A program made the position numbers and the translations under genes. A DNA stretch of 64,000 bases from Archivesica marissinica (taxonomy: Eukaryota; Mollusca; Bivalvia; Venerida; Vesicomyidae): contig CM026390.1 in NCBI GenBank assembly GCA_014843695.1, positions 13,866,904-13,930,903 of the forward strand, in the 5' to 3' direction. Within the stretch, counting starts at the first letter, position 1. Every line of letters starts with the position of its first letter. Under the pieces are notes generated by a model. That model did no database searches, was not told where the DNA came from, and was given only the letters and a program-made list of their open reading frames with translations. Of this stretch, positions 1-13,300 are shown piece after piece.

Positions 1-1893
1 AGGAGTCGTTGGTTCATTTTATTTACGTATGATTGTGGTATATTGTGTTTTAGTTTATGATAGGTTAAGAAATCCTTTTCATTTAAATTAAATAACTCTA
101 TCATGTCATCAAATGTTGAGTATTTACCATTCCTAAAATTAAATAATTGATCTACAAATTTTATTCCTTTATTGAACCAATCTCTATAGAAGACAATGTT
201 TCCCTCCACTTTAATTTCAGAATTATTCCAGATGATATGTTGTTTAAAAGAAACACTAGAATTACTAAATTGTGCATAAATATTAAACCATGACTTTAGA
301 ATATCATGTAAAAATGAATTACCACCACTGACGTTATGAATATCATTATCAGACAGATTGCAATCTAGTAACATTTCACCACCATATTTCTCTATTTGCT
401 TTGCATAAATACATTTCCAGAGTCCTTTATTTTTGTCGTCTAAGATTCTCTTAAGCCAACAAGCTTTTATTGAGTTTAAAAAATATGTTATGTTTAAACC
501 GCCACTTTCATAATTTTTATATAATGTAGTTCTCTTGATTTTTTCTGGTTTATCGTCCCACATAAATACAAATAATGATTTTGTAATATCACTAATGATA
601 TGTGCTGGTGGATTCGGTAAAACAGTAAATGTATAAACAAGTTTTGGTAATGCAAACGTTTTAATAACTGTCACTTTCCCCATCAAAGTAAGCTTACGAT
701 GTTGCCACTGCTTTAAACAGTTATCAAATTCTTGCAATTTTGGTTCCAAATTTGATGTAAGATTAAATTCTTTATCATTACTAAAATACATTCCAAGTGT
801 TTTTGCCTTCTTTGAGGTCCATATAAAGTTATTATCTTGACACAACTGAATATCTGAATTTATTAAGGATCCTATTCTGAGTATAATGGTTTTTGATGTA
901 TTTAATTTCAATCCTGACAGCTTGCCAAATTCACTTATAACATAAATCAAACGTTCAAAAGAAGCTTTATTACCATTGTTTGTATATGTTCCGTCGTCAG
1001 CATATAGTGTTTGTTTTATTTCCTGACCATTTATGTTTATTCCTTGGATATTTGGATCTCTTGCTAGTGTATTTGATAATAGTTCCATGCATATGATAAA
1101 AAGTGAAGATGACAGAGGACACCCTTGTCTTACCCCTCTTTTAATCTGGAAAGCTTCTGACATAATAACCATTGTTTATAACAAAGCTATTTATGTTAGA
1201 GTAAAAAAGTCGAATCCACTTAATGAATTTCTCACTAAAATTAAAATGTTTTAAGCAGGCAAATATAAATTCGTGATTGAGGCTGTCAAACGCTTTCTCG
1301 TAATCTGAGAACAATAATAATCCAGGAAGTTTTTTATCATTATAATATTCGATAATTTCAAAAAAGTAGACGAATATTTTCACCGATGTACCGGCCTTTC
1401 ATGAAGCCCGTTTGTTCTGGGCTTATAATTGTGGGTAAGACTTTTTTTATTCTGTTGGCAATCGCTTTTGTTGCTATTTTCGTATCCACATTAAGCAGAC
1501 TTATTGGACGCCAGTTTGATATTGTTGTTTGATCCTTACCAGATTTGGGTAATAATGTTATAATACTTTGTTTTTGTAAATCGGTAAGATTTCCTTTAAA
1601 ATATGAATAGTTAATGGATTTAATATTGTACTGCTTTAGACTTTTCCAAAATATTTTGTAAAATTCAACGCTAAGTCCTGGACTTTTGTTGTTTTTCATC
1701 TGAAATAGAGATTGTGAGCACTCATATTCATTTAATAAGCCGTCACAGTTAAACGATTCTAATGGTTCTAGTTTGTTTATTGCTTGATCAAAAATATCAA
1801 TAGAAGGTATTATCATTTCAGTTTCCTGGTATAAATGCTTATAATATGCCATTTCTTCATATAAAATTTGGCTGCTCCCTGTAATTTCTGTAT
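1..1893 (-). mobile_element. L1/Tx1-like LINE (non-LTR retrotransposon), 5'-truncated, runs off left edge
   Basis: Reverse-strand reading gives an almost continuous LINE ORF2 from just before the reverse transcriptase to the C-terminal region, leaving the window at base 1. The upstream endonuclease is not visible: recognisable LINE sequence stops at about 1893, where a 12-bp minisatellite begins. The clade call rests on the RT motif set (NNKSPG, LPKSGKD, NWRPISLLN, RGVRQGCPLS, YADD) and on the C-terminal FMWDDK and ESGGLN segments, which resemble the L1/Tx1 group more than CR1/L2. The clade is an inference. That this is a LINE is secure. Confidence 0.88.
1..1893 (-). pseudogene. LINE ORF2 reverse transcriptase, two frameshifts
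   Basis: The coding region is spread over three frames. Frame 1 (about 1893 down to 1365) carries NNKSPG (about 1693-1676), LPKSGKD, NWRPISLLN and YIGENIR, and ends at a TGA. Frame 2 (about 1366 to 1160) resumes with FEIIEYYNDKK and contains the first catalytic aspartate region FSDYEKAFDS, then stops at 1141. Frame 3 is open from about 1159 to base 1 (about 385 codons, no stop). It holds RGVRQGCPLS, the catalytic YADD box at 993-1004, then SKKAKTLGMYF, KQWQHRKLTLMGK, FMWDDKPEK and ESGGLNITYF. Each break needs only one base: the first lies in a run of T at about 1361-1367, the second at about 1150-1165. The rest of the protein is well preserved, so the copy is dead but fairly young, or the breaks are sequencing errors in short runs. 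Confidence 0.87.
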
Positions 1894-1897
1894 CATT

Positions 1898-2239
1898 TAC
1901 CTACACAGTAACCTACCCAGTAACCTACATAGTAACCTACACAGTAACCAACACAATAACCTACATAGTAACCTACACAGTAACCAACACAATAACCTAC
2001 ACAATAACCTACACAGTAACCTACACAGTAATCTACACAGTACCCTACACAGTACCCTACACAGTAACCTACACAGTATCCTACACAGTAACCTACACAG
2101 TAACCTACACAGTAACCTGCACAGTAACCTACACAGTAACCTACACAGTATCCTACACAGTAACCTACACAGTATCGTACACAGTAACCTACACAGTAAC
2201 CTACACAGTATCGTACACAGTAACCTACACAGTAACCTA
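1898..2239. repeat. 12-bp minisatellite (unit cctacacagtaa), about 28 copies
   Basis: Near-perfect repeats of cctacacagtaa with scattered changes (cctacatagtaa, accaacacaataa, cctacacagtat). Because the unit is four codons long it leaves an open frame reading Leu-His-Ser-Asn repeatedly. This is a by-product and there is no sign of a gene. It begins exactly where the neighbouring LINE loses recognisable sequence. Confidence 0.95.
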
Positions 2240-3189
2240 ATATTCTCTATTCATCAGGATTGTGTTATTCCGTTGGGTGAACGCAGTTGAAGAACTCGCT
2301 TTTATTCACGATTATGATTTCAAACCATTGCAGGTTGAAATATTGATAACATGAATGTGTTCGGACTTAAGTCGTCTGAGACTCTTGTAAATCACTTTTC
2401 AGCCTAAAATAAAAATACCATTTGAAAGGTCGAATTATCGTTCATGAACATCGTTAGCTATAGTTATGTTATTGTTATAATATAGATAAGTATTGTTGAA
2501 GGCAGTGCAATAACACATTGCATTTCTCACTGCTGTGCACTTATGGTACCTAGTTGCTGCATGTTCAATTATTGTCATCGCGAACGATTTCGGACTCAAT
2601 ATTATCTATGACGTGTTCTATACCGTCATTTACAAATCATCTAATAACGACGTGGTTGCAATGTTTTTCATCATAAAAACACATTTTCAACCTACGATAA
2701 AAAGAAAAGATGTGTTTGTTTAAGTGAATGAATGATTGAATAATAGTTCACTCTCAGGATCATGCACAGCTATATAATCACTCGTGGTTATAACGTCACT
2801 CTCAGGATCAGGCACAACTATATAATCACTCGTGGTTATAACGTCACTCGTCATAGTAATGCATTTAATGTTCATTCGGCGAACTATTATTCGATCATAC
2901 TGCTATCAAGCCTGTTCATTTCTATTAGACGTACATTTTGCATATACAATAGGGAAGTCATTTATTTATAGAGACTTCAATTTCATAACTATTTAGTAAC
3001 TGTTTTCAACCTTACTAAATTTCGAAGAGTTTATACGTTTATAATTTAGAATTTGTGTTCGTTACAATTAAGCACATCAAATATTTTATATCTTTACACA
3101 GATAATTACTGCCATTCACGCTAGACAATTATTATGCAAACACCTAGATTACTTGTCTTCGTAATAGGATTAGTGCCAGATTAGTTTAA
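2240..3189. other. AT-rich intergenic DNA with a 48-bp tandem duplication
   Basis: I see no gene here. The only structure is a 48-bp unit present twice in tandem at 2749-2796 and 2797-2844 (starting cactctcaggatca, ending gtggttataacgt) with two differences, followed by the first few bases of a third copy. The short open frames in this stretch match nothing I recognise. Confidence 0.6.
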
Positions 3190-4223
3190 CATTAACTGTT
3201 ATCATGATTTGACAAAGTTAAATTTGATGTTAAAACTAAACTTTCTTTATTTGATTCAATGGTTATGCCAATATTGTTGTATGGTTGTGAAGTGTGGGGT
3301 ATTTATAATAATAATAGTTACAATCAGGTGGATAAATTGCATATCCGATTTTGTAAATATATACTTGGTGTCAAACAACAGACACCAAATAATGCTGTTT
3401 ATGGCGAACTAGGAAGATTCCCACTCTCTACAATATGTAAAGAAAGATCTACACAATATTGGCTGAAAATAATGAAACATAACATACTATGTATACTATG
3501 TATATGGACCTCTGTGAAAATGTAAGTAATAATTGTTGGGCAACCCGTATGTACTCTGTTATTGATCATCTTGGCTTTAGAGATGTAAGATTAAGTTTTA
3601 ATGAAAATATTGATTATTTTCCTATGTTTAAAAGGAGAATACGTGACCAGTTCATTCAAGAATGGAGAGAATCCATAAGCACAATGACAAAATTAGACTA
3701 TTATTGTAAATTTAAAAATGAATTAATATTTGAAGAATATATTGATACAATTGTTAGTGATGACTTACGAAAGTGTTTCACATGCTTAAGATTATGTTCA
3801 CACACTTTAGAAATTGAATTTGGTAGATATAATGCTATAGCAAGAGAACATCGATTATGTAAACTATGTAACTAAAAGTCGGTTGAATCGGAGTATCACT
3901 TTTTGCTATGTTGTACGAGATACACACGTTTAAGAACTAAACACCTTGGTAATATAATATATCGTGGCCGTGTGTACAGAAATTCAATAATATCATGTCT
4001 TCAAAGAATAAAATAGAATTGTTAAAACTATCTAAGTATATAAAGGAATCTATGTTACTAAGAACAAATACCCTAGATAATATCCCTGTTTCTTGACATA
4101 TGTATGTATGTATGTATGTATTTATTTGTGTATGTCTTTGCCATAGTTTATACTTTAATATGTAAATGGCAAAAGGCAATTTATTTGTATTGCTGATAAT
4201 GCCAATAAACTTGAAACTTGAAA
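3190..4223 (+). mobile_element. LINE 3' end, RT C-terminal region plus 3' UTR, decayed (family b)
   Basis: A 5'-truncated LINE copy. The frame from about 3200 reads KTKLSLFDSM then MPILLYGCEVWG (from 3265), QVDKLHIRFCKYILGV and GELGRFPL, a typical segment downstream of the RT domain in CR1/RTE/L2-type elements. A frameshift at about 3483-3495 moves to a second frame with MYMDLCENV, VIDHLGFRDVRLSF, RRIRDQFIQEW and the C-terminal HRLCKLCN. A TAA at 3873-3875 then interrupts the same frame, which continues as KSVESEYHFLLCC. A last shifted segment ends in SKYIKESMLLR. The 3' UTR holds a short (tatg)n run at 4099-4120 and ends in aataaacttgaaacttgaaa, a short tandem repeat as LINEs of this type often have. 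The same family recurs, inverted, at 59945-60190. Confidence 0.82.
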
Positions 4224-5052
4224 ATTAATTATTTATTCTGTTACATATGTGTGTACATCATAAAAGTGTCGGATTAGGTCCAAGCAACTTGTCACAAAGT
4301 TATATGTCGTGGGCGTTCTTGTTCATGAAGATTCAAGAAGATAAGTTCACCCACTGGCTGCCCACTGGCTGGCATGTACAGATCCAACCGGGGCTTATTT
4401 AAAATACCCACGATTGTGGAGGCATGGTACTTACTCCAGAATCCTGAAGCACATGTACACATTAAATAAATAAAAATAAACTTTTCGTAAAATTTGAATT
4501 GGATCTTTTAATTATAGCCCGACCCGCCCGGTACCTCACGCCAAGCGAGTTCCCAAACTACAACAAACAAACAAACGTACAAGAACCAAAGAAGCCTGGT
4601 CGGCAATACACTGAAACAAACACTATATATTTCGCATAAGGAGCTGGAAACTAATACTTGTAATAATATATAATTTCCAAAGATACAAGTTGCATACAAT
4701 CATATAATCGTTCAAAGACAAGATAGGCATTTTGCATCTATTTTGCATTTGCATCTATTTCATATTGATTTTACTAGCAAGAAAGCTGTGAATCCTCCCG
4801 TGTTATCATGTCCTGTTTATTAATAAATGCCTAGTCTGTCAAATACGTCAGGATTTATTTGAACAAACTTGCCGCGGATATTTGAACAGACCACTATGCT
4901 TTACGACTGATTACACTGACGTGTACATTATTGAACGACGTAGTCAGTTTACGAGAACAATTTGAAGGGAGGACCTACACGATTCCAACACCGAAGTCTC
5001 TGTGATAAAATATTATAAATTGAAACCTTTAAACGATAATAAATCAAGTTTA
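4224..5052. other. Intergenic DNA, no feature recognised
   Basis: No gene, RNA or clear repeat was recognised. A short internal duplication (cactggctgcc / cactggctggc) lies at 4350-4372. The open frames are short and unremarkable. Confidence 0.5.
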
Positions 5053-5166
5053 TTACGGAGGTGGTGCACCACGTACTGGTTAACACTGTGGCCTACACAG
5101 GAAATGTGTTGTTAGGTACATTGCCCATCGCTCAAATGGGCAACCTGGTAGCGACGTTTTTTTAAT
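5053..5166 (+). mobile_element. SINE-C 3' portion
   Basis: From acggaggtggtgcacc through ggaaatgtgttgttagg to catcgctcaaatgggcaac and ggtagcgacg. This matches, in opposite orientation, the elements at 36215-36418 and 51038-51235. The tRNA-like head is absent (5' truncation), as is usual for retroposed SINEs. The last part is the tail shared with SINE-A. The names SINE-A to SINE-D are labels used only in this annotation. Confidence 0.7.
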
Positions 5167-5548
5167 CAGTCATTACGACCTGGAGCTATAAACTTATTAC
5201 ATGCATATGTCTGTCAAAATATATACATAGCCTATGTTGATTGCATGTACCATGCCGACAGTAAATATAATTTATATTAATTTGATTTGAGATCGATGCT
5301 ATCGGCGAGTTCATCCAGTCGACCACTACCTATACACGTATTGCATAAACACGCGAGATCACCGCTATAGGCGAGTTTATCCAATCGACCTCTACCTATA
5401 CACTTATTGCATAAACACGCGAGATCGCCGCTATAGGCGAGTTTATCCAATCGACCTCTACCTATACATTTATTGCATAAACACGCGAGATCGCCGCTAT
5501 AGGCGAGTTTATCCAATCGACCTCGACCTATACACTTATTGCATAAAC

Positions 5549-8500
5549 ATGCGTGATCGCCGCTATAGGCGAGTGTATCCAATCGATCTAGACCTATACA
5601 CTTATTGCATAAACACGCGAGATCGCCGCTATAGGCGAGATTATCCAATCGACCTCGACCTATACACTTATTGCATAAACACGCGAGATCGCCGCTATAG
5701 GCGAGTTTATCCAATCGACCTCGACCTATACAGTTATTGCATAAACACGCGAGATAGCCGCTATAGGCGAGTTTATCCAATCGACCTCGACCTATACAGT
5801 TATTGCATAAACACGCGAAATAGCCGCTATAAGCGAGCTTATCCAATCGACCTCGACCTATACACTTATTGCATAAACATGCGAGATCGCCGCTATAGGC
5901 AAGTTTATCCAATGGACCTCGACCTATACACTTATTGTATAAACACGCGAGATCGCCGCTATAGGCAAGTTTATCCAATCGACCTCGACCTATACACTTA
6001 TTGAATAAACACGCGAGATCGCCGCTATAGGCAAGTTTATCCAATCGACCTCGACCTATACACTTATTGCATAAACACGCGAGATCGCCGCTATAGGCAA
6101 GTTTATCCAATGGACCTCGACCTATACACTTATTGCATAAACACGCGAGATAGCAGCTATATGCGAGTTTATCCAATCGACCTCTACCTATACACTTATT
6201 GCATAAACACACGAGATCGCAGCTATAGGCAAGTTTATCCAATCGACCTCGACCTATACACTTATTGCATAAACACGCGAGATCGCCGCTATAGGCGAGT
6301 TTATCCAATCGACCTCGACCTATACAGTTATTGCATAAACACGCGAGATAGCCGCTATAGGCGAGCTTATCCAATCGACCTCGACCTATACACTTATTGC
6401 ATAAACACGCGAGATCGCCGCTATAGGCGAGTTTATCCAATCGACCTATACACTTATTGCATAAACACGCGAGATCGCCGCTATAGGCAAGTTTATCCAA
6501 TCGACCTCGACCTATACACTTATTGCATAAACACGCGAGATCGCCGCTATAGGCAAGTTTATCCAATCGATCTCGACCTATACACTTATTGCATAAACAC
6601 TCGAGATCACCGCTATAGGCGAGTTTATCCAATCGACCTCTACCTATACACTTATTGCATAAACACGCGAGATCGCCGCTATAGGCGAGTTTATCCAATC
6701 GACCTCTACCTATAAACTTATTGCATAAACAAGCGAGATCGCCGCTATAGGCGAGTTTATCCAATCGACCTCGACCTATACACTTATTGCATAAACATGC
6801 GTGATCGCCGCTATAGGCGAGTGTATCCAATCGATCTAGACCTATACACGTATTGCATAAACACGCGAGATCGCCGCTATAGGCGAGTTTATCCAATCGA
6901 CCTCGTCCTATACACTTATTGCATAAACACGCGAGATCGCCGCTATAGGCGAGTTTATCCAATCGACCTCGACCTATACAGTTATTGCATAAACACGCGA
7001 GATAGCCGCTATAGGCGAGTTTATCCAATCGACCTCGACCTATACAGTTATTGCATAAACACGCGAGATAGCCGCTATAGGCGAGCTTATCCAATCGACC
7101 TCGACCTATACACTTATTGCATAAACACGCGAGATCGCCGCTATAGGCAAGTTTATCCAATGGACCTCGACCTATACACTTATTGTATAAACACGCGAGA
7201 TCGCCGCTATAGGCAAGTTTATCCAATCGACCTCGACCTATACACTTATTGAATAAACACGCGAGATCGCCGCTATAGGCAAGTTTATCCAATCGACCTC
7301 GACCTATACACTTATTGCATAAACACGCGAGATCGCCGCTATAGGCAAGTTTATCCAATGGACCTCGACCTATACACTTATTGCATAAACACGCGAGATA
7401 GCAGCTATATGCGAGTTTATCCAATCGACCTCTACCTATACACTTATTGCATAAACACACGAGATCGCAGCTATAGGCAAGTTTATCCAATCGACCTCGA
7501 CCTATACACTTATTGCATAAACACGCGAGATCGCCGCTATAGGCGAGTTTATCCAATCGACCTCGACCTATACAGTTATTGCATAAACACGCGAGATAGC
7601 CGCTATAGGCGAGTTTATCCAATCGACCTCGACCTATACACTTATTGCATAAACACGCGAGATCGCCGCTATAGGCGAGTTTATCCAATCGACCTATACA
7701 CTTATTGCATAAACACGCGAGATCGCCGCTATAGGCAAGTTTATCCAATCGACCTCGACCTATACACTTATTGCATAAACACACGAGATCGCCGCTATAG
7801 GCAAGTTTATCCAATCGATCTCGACCTATACACTTATTGCATAAACACTCGAGATCACCGCTATAGGCGAGTTTATCCAATCGACCTCTACCTATACACT
7901 TATTGCATAAACACGCGAGATCGCCGCTATAGGCGAGTTTATCCAATCGACCTCTACCTATAAACTTATTGCATAAACAAGCGAGATCGCCGCTATAGGC
8001 GAGTTTATCCAATCGACCTCGACCTATACACTTATTGCATAAACATGCGTGATCGCCGCTATAGGCGAGTGTATCCAATCGATCTAGACCTATACACGTA
8101 TTGCATAAACACGCGAGATCGCCGCTATAGGCGAGTTTATCCAATCGACCTCGTCCTATACACTTATTGCATAAACACGCGAGATCGCCGCTATAGGCGA
8201 GTTTATCCAATGGACCTCGACCTATACAGTTATTGCATAAACACGCGAGATAGCCGCTATAGGTGAGCTTATCCAATCGACCTCGACCTATACAGTTATT
8301 GCATAAACACGCGAGATCGCCGCTATAGGCAATTTTATCCAATGGACCTCGACCTATACACTTATTGCATAAACACGCGAGATCGCCGCTATAGGCAAGT
8401 TTATCCAATCGACCTCGACCTATACACTTATTGTATAAACACGCGAGATCGCCGCTATAGGCAAGTTTATCCAATCGACCTCGACCTATACACTTATTGA

Positions 8501-10371
8501 ATAAACACGCGAGATCGCCGCTATAGGCAAGTTTATCCAATCGACCTCGACCTATACACTTATTGCATAAACACGCGAGATCGCCGCTATAGGCAAGTTT
8601 ATCCAATCGACCTCGACCTATACACTTATTGCATAAACACGCGAGATAGCAGCTATATGCGAGTTTATCCAATCGACCTATACACTTATTGCATAAACAC
8701 GCGAGATCGCCGCTATAGGCAAGTTTATCCAATCGACCTCGACCTATACACTTATTGCATAAACACGCGAGATCGCCGCTATAGGCGAGTTTATCCAATC
8801 GACCTCGACCTATACAGTTATTGCATAAACACGCGAGATAGCCGCTATAGGCGAGTTTATCCAATCGACCTCGACCTATACACTTATTGCATAAACACGC
8901 GAGATCGCCGCTATAGGCGAGTTTATCCAATCGACCTTATACACTTATTGCATAAACACGCGAGATCGCCGCTATAGGCAAGTTTATCCAATCGACCTCG
9001 ACCTATACACTTATTGCATAAACACACGAGATCGCCGCTATAGGCAAGTTTATCCAATCGATCTCGACCTATACACTTATTGCATAAACACTCGAGATCA
9101 CCGCTATAGGCGAGTTTATCCAATCGACCTCTACCTATACACTTATTGCATAAACACGCGAGATCGCCGCTATAGGCGAGTTTATCCAATCGACCTCTAC
9201 CTATAAACTTATTGCATAAACAAGCGAGATCGCCGCTATAGGCGAGTTTATCCAATCGACCTCGACCTATACACTTATTGCATAAACATGCGTGATCGCC
9301 GCTATAGGCGAGTGTATCCAATCGATCTAGACCTATACACGTATTGCATAAACACGCGAGATCGCCGCTATAGGCGAGTTTATCCAATCGACCTCGTCCT
9401 ATACACTTATTGCATAAACACGCGAGATCGCCGCTATAGGCGAGTTTATCCAATGGACCTCGACCTATACAGTTATTGCATAAACACGCGAGATAGCCGC
9501 TATAGGTGAGCTTATCCAATCGACCTCGACCTATACAGTTATTGCATAAACACGCGAGATCGCCGCTATAGGCAATTTTATCCAATGGACCTCGACCTAT
9601 ACACTTATTGCATAAACACGCGAGATCGCCGCTATAGGCAAGTTTATCCAATCGACCTCGACCTATACACTTATTGCATAAACACGCGAGATCGCCGCTA
9701 TAGGCAAGTTTATCCAATCGATCTCGACCTATACACTTATTGCATAAACACGCGAGATCGCCGCTATATGCAAGTTTATCCAATGGACCTCGACATATAC
9801 ACTTATTGCATAAACACGCGAGATCGCCGCTATAGGCAAGTTTATCCAATCGACCTCGACCTATACACTTATTGCATAAACACGCGAGATAGCAGCTATA
9901 TGCGAGTTTATCCAATCGACCTCTACCTATACACTTATTGCATAAACACACGAGATCGCAGCTATAGGCAAGTTTATCCAATCGACCTCGACCTATACAC
10001 TTATTGCATAAACACGCGAGATCGCCGCTATAGGCGAGTTTATCCAATCGACCTCGACCTATACAGTTATTGCATAAACACGCGAGATAGCCGCTATAGG
10101 CAAGTTTATCCAATCGACCTCGACCTATACACTTATTGCATAAACACGCGAGATCGCCGCTATAGGCGAGTTTATCCAATCGACCTATACACTTATTGCA
10201 TAAACACGCGAGATCGCCGCTATAGGCAAGTTTATCCAATCGACCTCGACCTATACACTTATTGCATAAACACGCGAGATCGCCGCTATAGGCGAGTTTA
10301 TCCAATCGACCTCGACCTATACACTTATTGCATAAAAACGCGAGATCGCCGCTATAGGCAAGTTTATCCAA
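5549..10371. repeat. Higher-order repeat of the 66-bp satellite, period 1248 bp
   Basis: Blocks starting at 5549, 6797, 8045 and 9288 have nearly the same order of variant units. The spacing is 1248 bp twice (18 units of 66 plus one of 60) and then 1243 bp (17 of 66, one of 60, one of 61). The fourth block is incomplete. The repeat order is easiest to see from the diagnostic units atgcgtgatcgcc, gatagcagctatatgcg and the short 60-bp unit. Confidence 0.85.
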
Positions 10372-13300
10372 TCGACCTCGACCTATTCACCTATTGCATA
10401 AACATGCGTGATCGCCGCTATAGGCGAGTGTATCCAATCGACCACGACCTATACACGTATTGCATAAACACGCGAGATCACCGCAATAGGCGAGTTTATC
10501 CAATCGACCTATACACTTATTGCATAAACACGTGAGATCGCCGCTATAGGCAAGTTTATCCAATGGACCTCGACCTATACACTTATTGCATAAACACGCG
10601 AGATCGCCGCTATAGGCGAGTTTATCCAATCGACCTCGACCTATACAGTTATTGCATAAACACGCGAGATAGCCGCTATAGGCGAGATTATCCAATCGAC
10701 CTCGACCTATACAGTTATTGCATAAACACGCGAGATAGCCGCTATAGGCGAGCTTATCCAATCGACCTCGACCTATACACTTATTGCATAAACACGCGAG
10801 ATCGCCGCTATAGGCAAGTTTATCCAATGGACCTCGACCTATACACTTATTGCATAAACACGCGAGATCGCCGCTATAGGCAAGTTTATCCAATCGACCT
10901 CGACCTATACACTTATTGCATAAACACGCGAGATCGCCGCTATAGGCAAGTTTATCCAATCGATCTCGACCTATACACTTATTGCATAAACACGCGAGAT
11001 CGCCGCTATAGGCAAGTTTATCCAATGGACCTCGACCTATACACTTATTGCATAAACACGCGAGATCGCCGCTATAGGCAAGTTTATCCAATCGACCTCG
11101 ACCTATACACTTATTGCATAAACACGCGAGATAGCAGCTATATGCGAGTTTATCCAATCGACCTCTACCTATACACTTATTGCATAAACACACGAGATCG
11201 CAGCTATAGGCAAGTTTATCCAATCGACCTCGACCTATACACTTATTGCATAAACACGCGAGATCGCCGCTATAGGCGAGTTTATCCAATCGACCTCGAC
11301 CTATACAGTTATTGCATAAACACGCGAGATAGCCGCTATAGGCGAGCTTATCCAATCGACCTCGACTTATACACTTATTGCATAAACACGCGAGATCGCC
11401 GCTATAGGCGAGTTTATCCAATCGACCTCGACCTATACACTTATTGCATAAACACGCGAGATCGCCGCTATAGGCAAGTTTATCCAATGGACCTCGACCT
11501 ATACACTTATTGCATAAACACGCGAGATCGCCGCTATAGGCAAGTTTATCCAATCGACCTCGACCTATACACTTATTGCATAAACACGCGAGATCGCCGC
11601 TATAGGCGAGTTTATCCAATCGACCTCTACCTATACACTTATTGCATAAACACGCGAGATCGCCGCTATAGGCGAGTTTATCCAATCGACCTCGACCTAT
11701 ACACTTATTGCATAAACATGCGAGATCGCCGCTATAGGCGAGTGTATCCAATCGATCTAGACCTATACACGTATTGCATAAACACGCGAGATCGCCGCTA
11801 TAGGCGAGTTTATCCAATCGACCTCGACCTATACACTTATTGCATAAACACGCGAGATCGCCGCTATAGGCGAGTTTATCCAATCGACCTCGACCTATAC
11901 AGTTATTGCATAAACACGCGAGATAGCCGCTATAGGCGAGCTTATCCAATCGACCTCGACCTATACAGTTATTGCATAAACACGCGAGATAGCCGCTATA
12001 GGCGAGCTTATCCAATCGACCTCGACCTATACACTTATTGCATAAACACGCGAGATCGCCGCTATAGGCAAGTTTATCCAATGGACCTCGACCTATACAC
12101 TTATTGCATAAACACGCGAGATCGCCGCTATAGGCAAGTTTATCCAATCGACCTCGACCTATACACTTATTGCATAAACACGCGAGATCGCCGCTATAGG
12201 CAAGTTTATCCAATGGACCTCGACATATACACTTATTGCATAAACACGCGAGATCGCCGCTATAGGCAAGTTTATCCAATCGACGTCGACCTATACACTT
12301 ATTGCATAAACACGCGAGATAGCAGCTATATGCGAGTTTATCCAATCGACCTCTACCTATACACTTATTGCATAAACACACGAGATCGCAGCTATAGGCA
12401 AGTTTATCCAATCGACCTCGACCTATACGCTTATTGCATAAACACGCGAGATCGCCGCTATAGGCGAGTTTATCCAATCGACCTCGACCTATACAGTTAT
12501 TGCATAAACACGCGAGATAGCCGCTATAGGCGAGCTTATCCAATCGACCTTGATCTATACACTTATTGCATAAACACGCGAGATCGCCGCTATAGGCGAG
12601 TTTATCCAATCGACCTATACACTTATTGCATAAACACGCGAGATCGCCGCTATAGGCAAGTTTATCCAATGGACCTCGACCTATACACTTATTGCATAAA
12701 CACGCGAGATCGCCGCTATAGGCGAGTTTATCCAATCGACCTCGACCTATACAGTTATTGCATAAACACGCGAGATAGCCGCTATAGGCGAGCTTATCCA
12801 ATCGACCTCGACCTATACACTTATTGCATAAACACGCGAGATCGCCGCTATAGGCAAGTTTATCCAATCGACCTCGACCTATTCACCTATTGCATAAACA
12901 TGCGTGATCGCCGCTATAGGCGAGTGTATCCAATCGACCTAGACCTATACACGTATTGCATAAACACGCGAGATCACCGCAATAGGCGAGTTTATCCAAT
13001 CGACCTATACACTTATTGCATAAACATACGTGATCGCCGCTATAGGCGAGTGTATCCAATCGATCTCGACCTATACAGTTATTGCATAAACACGTGAGAT
13101 AGCCGCTATAGGCGAGCTTATCCAATCGACCTCGACCTATACACTTATTGCATAAACATGCGAGATCGCCGCTATATGTGAGTTTATCCAATCGACCTCG
13201 ACCTATACACTTATTGCATAAACACGCGAGATAGCCGCTTAAGGCGAGCTTATCCAATCGAACTCGACCTATACACTTATTGCATAAACACGGGAGATCG

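Noticed and set aside
5277..13097. Open frames of 1,217, 826 and 844 codons as real genes
   Set aside because: They follow the period of the 66-bp satellite, lie antisense to each other, break wherever a unit is not a multiple of three, and recurrent unit variants change amino acids in both frames.
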